5,903 nucleotides of DNA from Verrucomicrobia bacterium UBA2460 (GCA_002342345.1 DDPU01000070.1:1530-7432), one strand, 5' to 3'; shown: positions 1 to 5,903, counted from the first letter of the stretch. The notes: generated by a model not told the origin, from the letters alone. Translations and numbers: made by a program.

Positions 1-1023
1 CTGTTTTTCGGGATGTTTCTTTTCCGGGCGATGCTTTCCACGGCGCGGATGTTTCTTCCGCAGATGGAGGGGTATCTCTACGTGCCCGGGATCAATTTTA
101 TCCCGCTGGCCAACCTGGAGGCCGATCTGCGGGAGTCCTGCCTGGCCGCCAGCTACATTCTGCTTGGAAAGATGGCCTGCCAAAAAAACTGGGCAGCCAA
201 GGCGGGGTGGGGCCTTCTTTGGCTTGCCGCCGGGCTGGGGATCGCTTTTGGCGGGGGGCGGGTGGCCGTCCCGCTGTACGGCCTGGGGCCCCTTGTCCTG
301 GCGGCGATTTACCGCAAGTGGGTCCTGCTTGCCGGGACAACCGTGGTGCTGGGGACCGCGGTCGCCTATCTCAACCTGAACCCCCAGATTCTTGACGAGA
401 TTCCCAAAGAGGCGGACACGGTTCGTCGCGCCCTCTCCGGGCTTGTTTTCCGGGAAGACCGGGCCGGCCCGGACGAGTTTGCCACCGGGCAAAGCGACGA
501 GTTTCACCAGCTTTTGAGGCAGGCGGGCCTGAAAAAGTGGACGGAGAGTGTTGTCTCCATATTCGTGGGATATCCGATCCGAAAGTTTGATTATGAGTCG
601 TACAATCTCACGGTCGGGGGGCAGTACCTGCACCAGCTTAAGGTGGATGCGGCCGTGGCCACCGGCCGGTATGAAAAAGGGTTGTGGATGTATCTGGCAG
701 TTTTCGGCCTGACAGGGTTTGTTCTTTTTGTCGGGCTGACGGTTTCCCTGTTGCTGCGGCCCGCCCGGATTCTCTGGAAAAGGGGCATTGAGGATGCGGG
801 GGGGGTATTCGCCTTTTTCTCCCTTGCTTCGATGCTGGGATGGATCCTGACCATCAACCTGAAAAGCGGGTACCTTAGCCCGATTCTTTTCACCGGAACG
901 TTCGCGTATTTCTGGAGCTTCTCCTTCCGTCCGGGAACCGAGGAGGAGCCCCCGTCTTCCGAGGCGGAGGGGATGCCGGGCGCGGCGGCCCCGCTGCCGG
1001 CCCTGGGGGGCCACGGGGTTTGA
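1..1023 (+). CDS. O-antigen/exopolysaccharide polymerase or ligase-like membrane protein, C-terminal part (5' end outside window)
   Basis: The reading frame is open from base 1 and ends at TGA 1021-1023, so the gene probably begins upstream; the ATG at 13 is internal rather than a convincing start. Counting from that ATG, hydrophobic stretches lie near residues 66-120 (two or three spans), 224-248, 264-283 and 287-304. Between them is a hydrophilic loop (about 121-222) containing GQSDEF and later YLHQLKVDAAVATG followed by a membrane span. This resembles the Wzy_C arrangement, where a large periplasmic loop carries an R/Q-S-D type motif and a conserved His before the last helices. Such proteins polymerise or ligate lipid-linked glycan units at the periplasmic face of the inner membrane. 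The tail after residue 305 is rich in Pro, Glu and Ala. The stop overlaps the start of a glycosyltransferase, which supports a glycan role. The exact class (Wzy, WaaL or other) is not certain. Confidence 0.62.
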   Translation: MFFGMFLFRAMLSTARMFLPQMEGYLYVPGINFIPLANLEADLRESCLAASYILLGKMACQKNWAAKAGWGLLWLAAGLGIAFGGGRVAVPLYGLGPLVLAAIYRKWVLLAGTTVVLGTAVAYLNLNPQILDEIPKEADTVRRALSGLVFREDRAGPDEFATGQSDEFHQLLRQAGLKKWTESVVSIFVGYPIRKFDYESYNLTVGGQYLHQLKVDAAVATGRYEKGLWMYLAVFGLTGFVLFVGLTVSLLLRPARILWKRGIEDAGGVFAFFSLASMLGWILTINLKSGYLSPILFTGTFAYFWSFSFRPGTEEEPPSSEAEGMPGAAAPLPALGGHGV

Positions 1024-2183
1024 AAGTCTCGTTTCTGGGAAGCCGCGGCATTCCCGCAAGATATTCGGGCTTTGAACGGTTTGTTCAGGAGGTTTCGGTG
1101 CGGTTGGCGCAACGGGGCCACGAGGTCACTGTTTACAACCGGGCTCCCTTCAACCCGTGCCGGGAAAAAAATTTCGAGGGTGTCCGCCTGGTCCGTCTTC
1201 CCACCCTTCCCACCAAGGCAACCGACACCCTGGTCCACGGGGGGATCTGCACCCTGCACGCCTTGGCCCGCGCGGACGGGGCGGTGCTGTATTACTGCGG
1301 GGTTGGCAACGCCTGCTGGATGCGTTTGGCCAGGCTTTGGGGAAGGGTGGCGCTGCTGAACGTGGATGGGGCGGATTTTGCCCGGGCCAAATGGTCCGGC
1401 TTCGGCCGTTGGTGGCTCCGGCAGAGCGAGCGATGGGCCGGCGGAGCCTCCCGGGTGATCGCGGACAACCGGGAAATCCAGAAGCGCTATCTTCGCGAGC
1501 ACGGGATCGACGCGGAGTTCATTCCCTACGGGACCCGTCTTCTGGAGGCGGATCCCGGGCGGGGAGAGTTGGAGCGCCTGGGCCTCAAGACCAAGGAATT
1601 TTTTCTCTACGTCTCCCGGTTGACGCCGGAGAACGGGGCCCTCGAGGTGATCCGGGGGTACCGGCAAAGCGGAAGCACCCTTCCCCTGGTGGTGGTCGGG
1701 GACGAACCTTACGAAAAAGGGTACTTGGCGCGGCTGCGCGCGGAGGCGGAGGGTTGTCCGCAGATTCTTTTCACCGGGTATCTTTTCGGCGAGGGATACC
1801 GGCAGCTTTCCTGGCATGCGCGGGCATTTTTCCTGGGCAGCGCCTTTGATGCCACCCGCCCCGTTTTGCTGGAACAGATGGGGGCGGGGGGATGCGTGGT
1901 GCTGCAGGAGGTTCCCGGGAACCGGGAGATTGCCGGTGAGGCGGCCTGGTGGGTTGATCCCGACGATCCCGTGCGGGGATTTGCCGAAGCTTTCCGGGCT
2001 TTGACGGGGGATGCGGCGCGGGCGGCAGCGCTCGGCCTGGCGGCAAGGGAGAGAGTGCGGACCCGGTACGACTGGGAGCGGGTCACCTCGCAGTACGAGG
2101 AGCTTTTTCAGAAACTTCTCGCCCCTTCCTCCGGGGATTTTCCCGCTCGCCCCCGGGGGGATTTCACGGAAAATCCGCATTGA
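1020..2183 (+). CDS. GT4-family glycosyltransferase with DUF1972 N-terminal domain
   Basis: This 387-residue protein begins at TTG 1020, overlapping the preceding stop by four bases (TTGA). The start is fixed by the family's N-terminal motif KVSFLGSRGIPARYSGFE, which begins at residue 2. Residues 1-170 match the DUF1972 acceptor half: GHEVTVYNR near 33-41, LLNVDGADFARAKW at 112-125, and ADNREIQKRY then IDAEFIPYG at 148-171. Residues 195-365 are the donor-binding Rossmann half, with RLTPENGALEVIRGY (200-214), PLVVVGD (222-228) and LLEQMGAG...PGNRE (283-303) supplying the expected acidic residues. DUF1972 enzymes are cytoplasmic transferases, often rhamnosyl- or related, that extend polysaccharide repeat units from nucleotide sugars. 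The usual GGT-x-P loop reads DATRP at 277-281. A low-complexity tail follows residue 368. The donor sugar cannot be read from sequence. Confidence 0.9.
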   Translation: MKVSFLGSRGIPARYSGFERFVQEVSVRLAQRGHEVTVYNRAPFNPCREKNFEGVRLVRLPTLPTKATDTLVHGGICTLHALARADGAVLYYCGVGNACWMRLARLWGRVALLNVDGADFARAKWSGFGRWWLRQSERWAGGASRVIADNREIQKRYLREHGIDAEFIPYGTRLLEADPGRGELERLGLKTKEFFLYVSRLTPENGALEVIRGYRQSGSTLPLVVVGDEPYEKGYLARLRAEAEGCPQILFTGYLFGEGYRQLSWHARAFFLGSAFDATRPVLLEQMGAGGCVVLQEVPGNREIAGEAAWWVDPDDPVRGFAEAFRALTGDAARAAALGLAARERVRTRYDWERVTSQYEELFQKLLAPSSGDFPARPRGDFTENPH

Positions 2184-3145
2184 TGTCCCCCGACGTGAAA
2201 AAAATTCCCGCGGTAGCCGTGCCCGTGGCGGCCGTGCTGGCCGGCCTCGGGCTCCTTTTCGGGATCCTGCCCTACGCCTACGGCTACGGAACCGTTCCGA
2301 TCACCACTTTCACCATGTTGTGGCGGCTCTGGATGGACAACCCCGATTGGCAGCACGGCTTCATGGTTCCCTTCATCAGCATCGGGCTGGTGATCTGGGA
2401 CTGGGAACAGCTGAAGAAGATCCCGGTTCGCCCGGACTGGCGGGGCTGGATCCTCTTCGCCCTGGCGGCGGTGCTTTTTTACCTGGGGTTCCTCGCCGAC
2501 ATCCAGTACCTGGGATTTTTCTCGATCCAGGCTTTCTTGGGGGCGGCCATTTTGATTTTCTGGGGATCGGCCGCCTGGAAGCGCCTGCTATTCCCCTGGG
2601 CCTTCCTCTTTTTTTCCTGGCCGCTGCCCTTCCTCGACAACGTGATCTCCTTTCCCCTGCGGCTGGTGATGACCCAGATATCCCACGGCTTTCTCAATCT
2701 GATCGGGATTGAGACCCTCCGCGTGGGCACCTCCCTGGTTTCCGCGCCGGATTTTGCCGCCGGCCTGAAGCAGGGGGAGCGCTTCGCCCTGGACGTGGCC
2801 AATCCCTGCAGCGGCATCCGCTCCCTTTTCGCCCTGATGATGATCAGCGCGCTTTACGGCCATCTGACCCTCCACGGCGGCTGGCGAAAAATCCTTCTGT
2901 TCGCTGCCTCGCTCCCCCTGGCCATCCTCGGGAACTTCAGCCGGGTTTTGATGCTCACCTTCGGGACCCTCCTGTTCGGGAACGACATCGCCATCGGATC
3001 CCATGAGGACCCTTCCGGGTACCATCTGGCTGCGGGTTTCGCCGTCTTTGTTGTCGCCCTGGGTGGCATGGTGTTGCTGGGGCGCCTGCTGGAGGGCCGG
3101 AAACAGCCGGTTTCCGGCGATTCGGGGAAAATGACCGCGGCATGA
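2183..3145 (+). CDS. Exosortase (EpsH/Xrt family transpeptidase-like protease)
   Basis: This 320-residue integral membrane protein has about eight hydrophobic spans. Exosortases sit in the inner membrane, recognise a C-terminal tripartite sorting signal (short motif, helix, basic tail) on secreted proteins, and cleave it. The catalytic Cys is in NPCSGIRS (Cys209, codon 2807-2809), the Arg in NFSRV (Arg254) and the His in GYHLAAGF (His281), in family order. The N-terminal DWQHGFMVP (residues 55-63) matches the usual SHG-x-LVP motif. ATG 2183 is chosen because it overlaps the glycosyltransferase stop as TGATG; a TTG one codon earlier is also possible. Length is typical of stand-alone exosortases. 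It is coupled to an EpsI gene by an ATGA overlap. The subtype, and so the sorting motif it reads, cannot be assigned by eye. Confidence 0.95.
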   Translation: MSPDVKKIPAVAVPVAAVLAGLGLLFGILPYAYGYGTVPITTFTMLWRLWMDNPDWQHGFMVPFISIGLVIWDWEQLKKIPVRPDWRGWILFALAAVLFYLGFLADIQYLGFFSIQAFLGAAILIFWGSAAWKRLLFPWAFLFFSWPLPFLDNVISFPLRLVMTQISHGFLNLIGIETLRVGTSLVSAPDFAAGLKQGERFALDVANPCSGIRSLFALMMISALYGHLTLHGGWRKILLFAASLPLAILGNFSRVLMLTFGTLLFGNDIAIGSHEDPSGYHLAAGFAVFVVALGGMVLLGRLLEGRKQPVSGDSGKMTAA

Positions 3146-3846
3146 AGGCCTCGGGATATCTTGCCCCGGCGGCCGCGTTCCTGGCGCTCTGTCTCGGGCT
3201 TTTCTTTCTGTGCCAAAAAACCCCGCTGACCGACACCGTTCCCGAGGCGGGGGTGATCATGGCCCTGCCGCAACAGGTGGGCGAATTTTCCGGCACAACC
3301 ATCGCGCCCTCCCTTTCGGAAAGAAGCGTCCTGCCCAAAGACACGGAGATGGTGCGGATGGTTTATGCCGATCCGGCCGGGGACCGGATCGTGGCCTCGA
3401 TTGTCCTGAGTGGCGGGGCCAAACAGAGCATCCACCGACCTGAGGTTTGCCTTCCCGGCCAAGGATGGTCCGTTTTGAGCGCCGAAACCCTGGTCATCGA
3501 TCCGCTTATCGGGAAACGTTTCCGGGTGATGGATTTGCGTCTGGTCACGGAAATCCAGACCGGCCCGGGCGAGCGGCGGAATCTCGAGGCCCACTACTTT
3601 TACTGGTTCATCGGGAAGGACATGGTGACGCCCTTCCACTATGTCCGCCTCTTCCACAACAGCTGGGACCGGGTCTTCCGGAGGGTGAACCACCGGTGGG
3701 CGTATGCCGCCGTCATGTCCGAGGTGACTTCGGGTTTTGCCCCCGGCGGAAAGGATGGGCCGCAAACGGTGCGGATGCTGAAGGAGTTCACGGCACAGCT
3801 GGCCCCAAGGTTTCTCCGCCGCGAGGCCCTTTCTCCCGACGAATAA
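3142..3846 (+). CDS. epsI: EpsI-family exosortase-associated protein (DUF3485)
   Basis: This 234-residue protein starts at an ATG sharing four bases with the exosortase stop. Residues 5-24 form one N-terminal hydrophobic segment (signal anchor or signal peptide), so the rest should lie in the periplasm. The diagnostic family motif HRPEVCLPGQGW spans residues 98-109, with the conserved His98 and Cys103. Further family-like features are the YWFIGKD stretch (154-160) and NHRWAYAA near 183-190. EpsI proteins are found next to, or fused to, exosortases in exopolysaccharide loci. Their biochemical role is not settled; the invariant His and Cys suggest a catalytic or redox-sensitive site, which is inference. 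Here it is a separate polypeptide. No terminator follows it, so transcription may continue into the downstream genes. Confidence 0.92.
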   Translation: MKASGYLAPAAAFLALCLGLFFLCQKTPLTDTVPEAGVIMALPQQVGEFSGTTIAPSLSERSVLPKDTEMVRMVYADPAGDRIVASIVLSGGAKQSIHRPEVCLPGQGWSVLSAETLVIDPLIGKRFRVMDLRLVTEIQTGPGERRNLEAHYFYWFIGKDMVTPFHYVRLFHNSWDRVFRRVNHRWAYAAVMSEVTSGFAPGGKDGPQTVRMLKEFTAQLAPRFLRREALSPDE

Positions 3847-3858
3847 TTTACGTCTTGC

Positions 3859-3878
3859 GGGGGTGGGATGGGGGCGGG
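3859..3878 (+). promoter_or_regulatory. G-quadruplex-type motif in leader of the SYLF gene
   Basis: Four G runs of 5, 3, 5 and 3 bases are separated by loops of only 1, 2 and 1 bases (T, AT, C). This satisfies the classic intramolecular quadruplex pattern. It lies on the coding strand in the 71-base gap after epsI, 39 bases before the SYLF start codon, so the RNA leader would carry it. Folding and function are inferred; only the pattern is seen. I found no convincing sigma70 promoter in the gap. Confidence 0.6.
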
Positions 3879-3902
3879 ATGCTGGAGTTTCGACAAAATC
3901 AG

Positions 3903-3908
3903 AAAGGA
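3903..3908 (+). promoter_or_regulatory. Ribosome binding site of the SYLF gene
   Basis: AAAGGA lies nine bases before ATG 3918. It decides the start over an in-frame ATG at 3879, which would add 13 polar residues ahead of the signal peptide and has only the G-rich run upstream. Confidence 0.75.
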
Positions 3909-3917
3909 ATCCCCACC

Positions 3918-4574
3918 ATGAACCACCTCCGCACCATTCTTCTTGCCGGCCTGATCGCCGGATTTGCCCTGCCGGCTTCGGCCGAGTCGCTGGACAAGCT
4001 CGTGCCCCAGGCGACCGAGATCTTCGGCCGTCTCAAGCGGGAGGAGATCCTGAACATGGATCTGGTGAAGGAGGCCAAGGGACTTGTCATCATCAACGTG
4101 ACCGGCTTCGCCATCGGCATCGGCGGGTCGGGCGGCGACGGCATCCTCCTGGCCCGGACCGAGAATGGCTGGAGCGGCCCGGTGGCCATCAGCACGGACG
4201 GCGGCACGCTGGGAATCGATGTGGGGGGCACGGACAATGACATTGTCATCCTCCTGATGAACAACGGGGCGGTCAGCCGTTGGGCTTCGGGCGACCATTT
4301 CGGATCTTCCTCGGCCCAGGCGGTGATGGGACCGAAGGGCGGGGCCGCCGTCGATGCCACGATGAAAAACCGCGATTTCAACGTCTACGTCTGGAACAAG
4401 GGGGCCAAACTCGGGGTGAACTTCGGCGGGTTTGACGTGAACCTCAACAACGAGGCCAACGCGGACTACTACGACAAGCCCCTTGTCTCCGCCAAGGACA
4501 TCCTCAACGGCGCCGCCAAGGTGCCGGATTCGAAAAAAGACGCGCTCGCGAGGCTGTACGACCTTCTGAAATAA
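3918..4574 (+). CDS. Secreted SYLF (Ysc84/DUF500) domain lipid-binding-type protein
   Basis: This 218-residue protein has a classical signal peptide (residues 1-22: basic start, hydrophobic core, cleavage after ASA), so the mature form is periplasmic or exported. The SYLF domain occupies about residues 30-215. Hallmarks are the AKGLVII strand (53-59), a Gly-rich GFAIGIGGSGGDGILLAR stretch (63-80), GWSGPVAIS (84-92), then GGTLGIDVGGTDNDIVILLMNNGAV (95-119), where an acidic strand precedes the hydrophobic one as in the family. Eukaryotic SYLF domains bind phosphoinositides and actin; bacterial secreted versions are widespread but poorly characterised, and membrane lipid binding is the usual proposal. 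It follows epsI by 71 bases and is followed after 22 bases by a helical secreted protein with a matching leader. Whether it serves the exosortase system is unknown. Confidence 0.9.
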   Translation: MNHLRTILLAGLIAGFALPASAESLDKLVPQATEIFGRLKREEILNMDLVKEAKGLVIINVTGFAIGIGGSGGDGILLARTENGWSGPVAISTDGGTLGIDVGGTDNDIVILLMNNGAVSRWASGDHFGSSSAQAVMGPKGGAAVDATMKNRDFNVYVWNKGAKLGVNFGGFDVNLNNEANADYYDKPLVSAKDILNGAAKVPDSKKDALARLYDLLK

Positions 4575-4580
4575 CCACGG

Positions 4581-4586
4581 AAAGGA
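4581..4586 (+). promoter_or_regulatory. Ribosome binding site of the helical secreted protein gene
   Basis: AAAGGA sits ten bases before ATG 4597. The surrounding leader, gaaaggaaatcc, closely matches the one before the SYLF gene (gaaaggaatcc), suggesting similar translation rates for the pair. Confidence 0.75.
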
Positions 4587-4596
4587 AATCCAACCC

Positions 4597-5235
4597 ATGA
4601 AGAATACCCTGCTTGCATCCCTGTGCGTTCTGGCCCTGACGGGTGCCCTGCCGGTCCGCGCGCAAAACTCGGAATCCCTCAGCATCGCCTCGGACCAGGC
4701 GGACAGCATGAACAAGCTGGATCAGTTGGTGGGCCGGGCCCAGAAGAGGCTCGAGTACATCATGACCAACCTCAACGAACTGACGGACGGGGACGACAAA
4801 AACAATTCGTTCGACAAGTTCAAGGACAACCTCGAGGACCTGCAGTCCATCCGCGACGACATCAAGGACAGGGTGGAGAAGGTGCGGGAACTCCAGGGCA
4901 GGCGGATCGCGGCCTGGACCAAGGAAGTGTCCGGAATGAACGACAAGGAAATGCGGAAGCTGACCAATGACCAGATCGACAAGGCCAAGGCCGACTTCGA
5001 CGGGCTCGACAAGCAGATGCGCGACCTGGGGGGTGATGCCAATGACCTGACCGGTCTGCTCCTCGACCTGAAAAAATACTTTGCCTCCTCCTTCAGTGCC
5101 GATTCCGTGAATGCGGCCAAGGAGCGGATCGAAGGGGCGAAAAAATCGGCGCGGGAGATGGTTTCCGCCGCCGACGCGCTGCGGGACACCCTCTACAAGA
5201 ACAAGAAGATCGTCAAGGGAAGCGCCACTCAGTAA
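4597..5235 (+). CDS. Secreted, mostly alpha-helical protein, possibly DUF2959-like
   Basis: This 212-residue protein has a signal peptide (residues 1-22, cleavage after VRA) without a lipobox Cys. The mature part is highly charged and Pro-free, with long predicted helices and heptad-like spacing near residues 38-62, 71-111, 116-145 and 170-205. I do not recognise it with certainty. The pattern of a Trp and Glu (W107, E110), a run reading EMRKLTNDQIDKAKADFDGL, DLKKYFASSF and a final helix resembles DUF2959, a family of periplasmic helical proteins or lipoproteins of unknown function. It is encoded 22 bases after the SYLF gene with the same type of leader, so the two are probably co-expressed and might act together at the envelope. 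Lys is mostly AAG and Phe mostly TTC, a stronger codon bias than in the polymerase gene. No sorting signal is present at the C-terminus. Confidence 0.8.
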   Translation: MKNTLLASLCVLALTGALPVRAQNSESLSIASDQADSMNKLDQLVGRAQKRLEYIMTNLNELTDGDDKNNSFDKFKDNLEDLQSIRDDIKDRVEKVRELQGRRIAAWTKEVSGMNDKEMRKLTNDQIDKAKADFDGLDKQMRDLGGDANDLTGLLLDLKKYFASSFSADSVNAAKERIEGAKKSAREMVSAADALRDTLYKNKKIVKGSATQ

Positions 5236-5252
5236 CCGCCGCGAAGGCCGGT

Positions 5253-5903
5253 TCAGCCCAAGGGCGAGATCACCAGGGTGATCTCGCCCTTGGTGTTTTC
5301 CCCGAACCTGGCGGCGGCTTCGGCGGGCGAGCCGACAAAGACCTCCTCAAATTTTTTGGTTAGTTCCCGGCAGACGGCGATGCGGCTTTCCGCAGGCAGG
5401 GTCTCGGCCGCCTCGGCCAATGCGCGGGCAATCCGGTGGGGGGACTCGAAATAGACGGAGGTGTGTTCCCGGGCGGCCGCCGCGGCCAGTTCTTTTTTTC
5501 GCGGCCCGGGCTTGGGCGGTAGAAAGCCGCCGAAATAAAAAGGCAGGGCGGGCAAGCCGCTGGCGACCAGGGCATGGAGGACGGCCGATGGGCCGGGAAT
5601 CACCTCCACCGGGAGATTTTCGCGGCGTGCGGCTCGGATCAGGCGTTCCCCGGGGTCGGAAATGCCGGGCATGCCCCCGTCGGTCACCAGGGCGATGGTC
5701 TGGCCGCCCCGCAGCCGGTCGAGGAGGACGGCTTCGCGGGATGCCTCGTTGAACTTTTGGTAACTGAGAAAAGGCTTTTTGACGCCGAGGTGCTGCAGGA
5801 GAAGGCCGGAGCGCCGGGTGTCCTCGGCGGCCACGAGATCGGCGAGGGTGAGGGCCTCGCGGGCGCGGGGGGAGAGATCGGAGAGGTTTCCGATGGGGGT
5901 TCC
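5253..5903 (-). CDS. rsmI: RsmI, 16S rRNA (cytidine-1402-2'-O)-methyltransferase, 5' end outside window
   Basis: The frame is open to the window edge, where it reads GTPIGNLSDLSPRAREAL. This is the first conserved motif of RsmI, normally within about ten residues of the start, so little is missing. A GTG at 5834 would begin inside the fold and is rejected. Further motifs in order are AAEDTRRS, SYQKFNE, TDGGMPGISDPGERL (the SAM/substrate loop, usually DAGTPGISDPG), IPGPSA, SGLP, FGGFLPPK, FESPHRI, RELTKKFEE and KGEITLVI. RsmI uses S-adenosylmethionine to 2'-O-methylate C1402 of 16S rRNA in the ribosomal P site. The protein stops two residues after the ISP of the last core motif, lacking the short C-terminal domain of many homologues such as the roughly 286-residue E. 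coli enzyme. It converges on the helical protein gene with 17 bases between stops. Confidence 0.97.
   Translation of the reverse strand, partial: GTPIGNLSDLSPRAREALTLADLVAAEDTRRSGLLLQHLGVKKPFLSYQKFNEASREAVLLDRLRGGQTIALVTDGGMPGISDPGERLIRAARRENLPVEVIPGPSAVLHALVASGLPALPFYFGGFLPPKPGPRKKELAAAAAREHTSVYFESPHRIARALAEAAETLPAESRIAVCRELTKKFEEVFVGSPAEAAARFGENTKGEITLVISPLG
5258..5299 (+). terminator. Rho-independent terminator for the plus-strand genes, inside the rsmI 3' end
   Basis: Bases 5258-5274 and 5277-5293 are perfect reverse complements (17 bp), with AG between them, so about 16 pairs could form around a tight loop. TGTTTT follows on the plus strand. There is no T-rich tail on the minus-strand side, so the signal is directional for the plus-strand transcript. 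It lies entirely within the last codons of rsmI, 22 bases beyond the stop of the upstream gene. Confidence 0.75.

Noticed and set aside
246..264. G-rich stretch inside the polymerase gene as another quadruplex
   Set aside because: Two of the four runs have only two Gs, and the sequence is explained by Gly/Arg/Val codons in a G-rich gene.
591..2180. A long open frame on the minus strand opposite the polymerase and glycosyltransferase genes
   Set aside because: Its translation is Pro/Gly/Arg-rich with no recognisable motif. It lies opposite a glycosyltransferase with clear family motifs, and such antisense frames are common in G+C-rich DNA.
3855..3883. Possible sigma70 promoter (TTGCGG with a weak -10, GATGCT) before the SYLF gene
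   Set aside because: The -10 matches only three of six consensus positions and overlaps the G-rich tract; not strong enough to call.
3447..3917. Upstream in-frame extension of the SYLF gene across the end of epsI
   Set aside because: The extension overlaps the well-supported epsI frame, would bury the signal peptide, and bypasses the good ribosome binding site at 3903-3908.
4521..4532. VPDS tetrapeptide near the SYLF protein C-terminus, recalling VPDSG-type exosortase signals
   Set aside because: It is followed by charged residues, not a hydrophobic helix and basic tail, and lacks the Gly, so it is not a sorting signal.
5832..5834. GTG as the start codon of rsmI
   Set aside because: The upstream frame encodes the conserved GTPIGN motif and more family sequence up to the window edge, so the real start lies outside.

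Overview
The window is a dense, G+C-rich bacterial segment. Six genes on the plus strand face one convergent minus-strand gene, and I see no RNA genes, insertion sequences or CRISPR arrays. The genes point to a Gram-negative bacterium that makes an exopolysaccharide and runs an exosortase (PEP-CTERM-type) protein-sorting system. Verrucomicrobiota or a deltaproteobacterial-type lineage would fit, but no phylogenetic marker settles this; the lineage is an inference.

Positions 1-3846 form a tight cluster: the C-terminal part of a multi-membrane-span O-antigen/exopolysaccharide polymerase or ligase-like protein (cut by the window start), a DUF1972-type GT4 glycosyltransferase, an exosortase with its Cys/Arg/His catalytic residues, and a separate EpsI-family protein. 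Each junction overlaps by 1-4 bases (TTGA, TGATG, ATGA), so the four genes are almost certainly co-transcribed and translationally coupled. The glycosyltransferase and polymerase would build the glycan. Exosortase and EpsI would process C-terminally tagged secreted proteins destined for the same extracellular matrix. No tagged substrate is encoded in the window.

After a 71-base gap containing a strong G-quadruplex-type motif come two secreted proteins, a SYLF (Ysc84/DUF500) domain protein and a mostly helical, charged protein resembling DUF2959. Their ribosome-binding leaders are nearly identical. They may belong to the same operon or form their own unit.

At the right end, rsmI (16S rRNA C1402 2'-O-methyltransferase) runs towards them on the minus strand, with its first few codons outside the window. 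A 17-bp perfect inverted repeat followed by a T-rich stretch lies inside the 3' end of rsmI and is placed to terminate the plus-strand transcript. The most unusual points are the G-quadruplex leader, the gene-embedded terminator, and the coupling of a SYLF/helical secreted pair to an exosortase-exopolysaccharide cluster.
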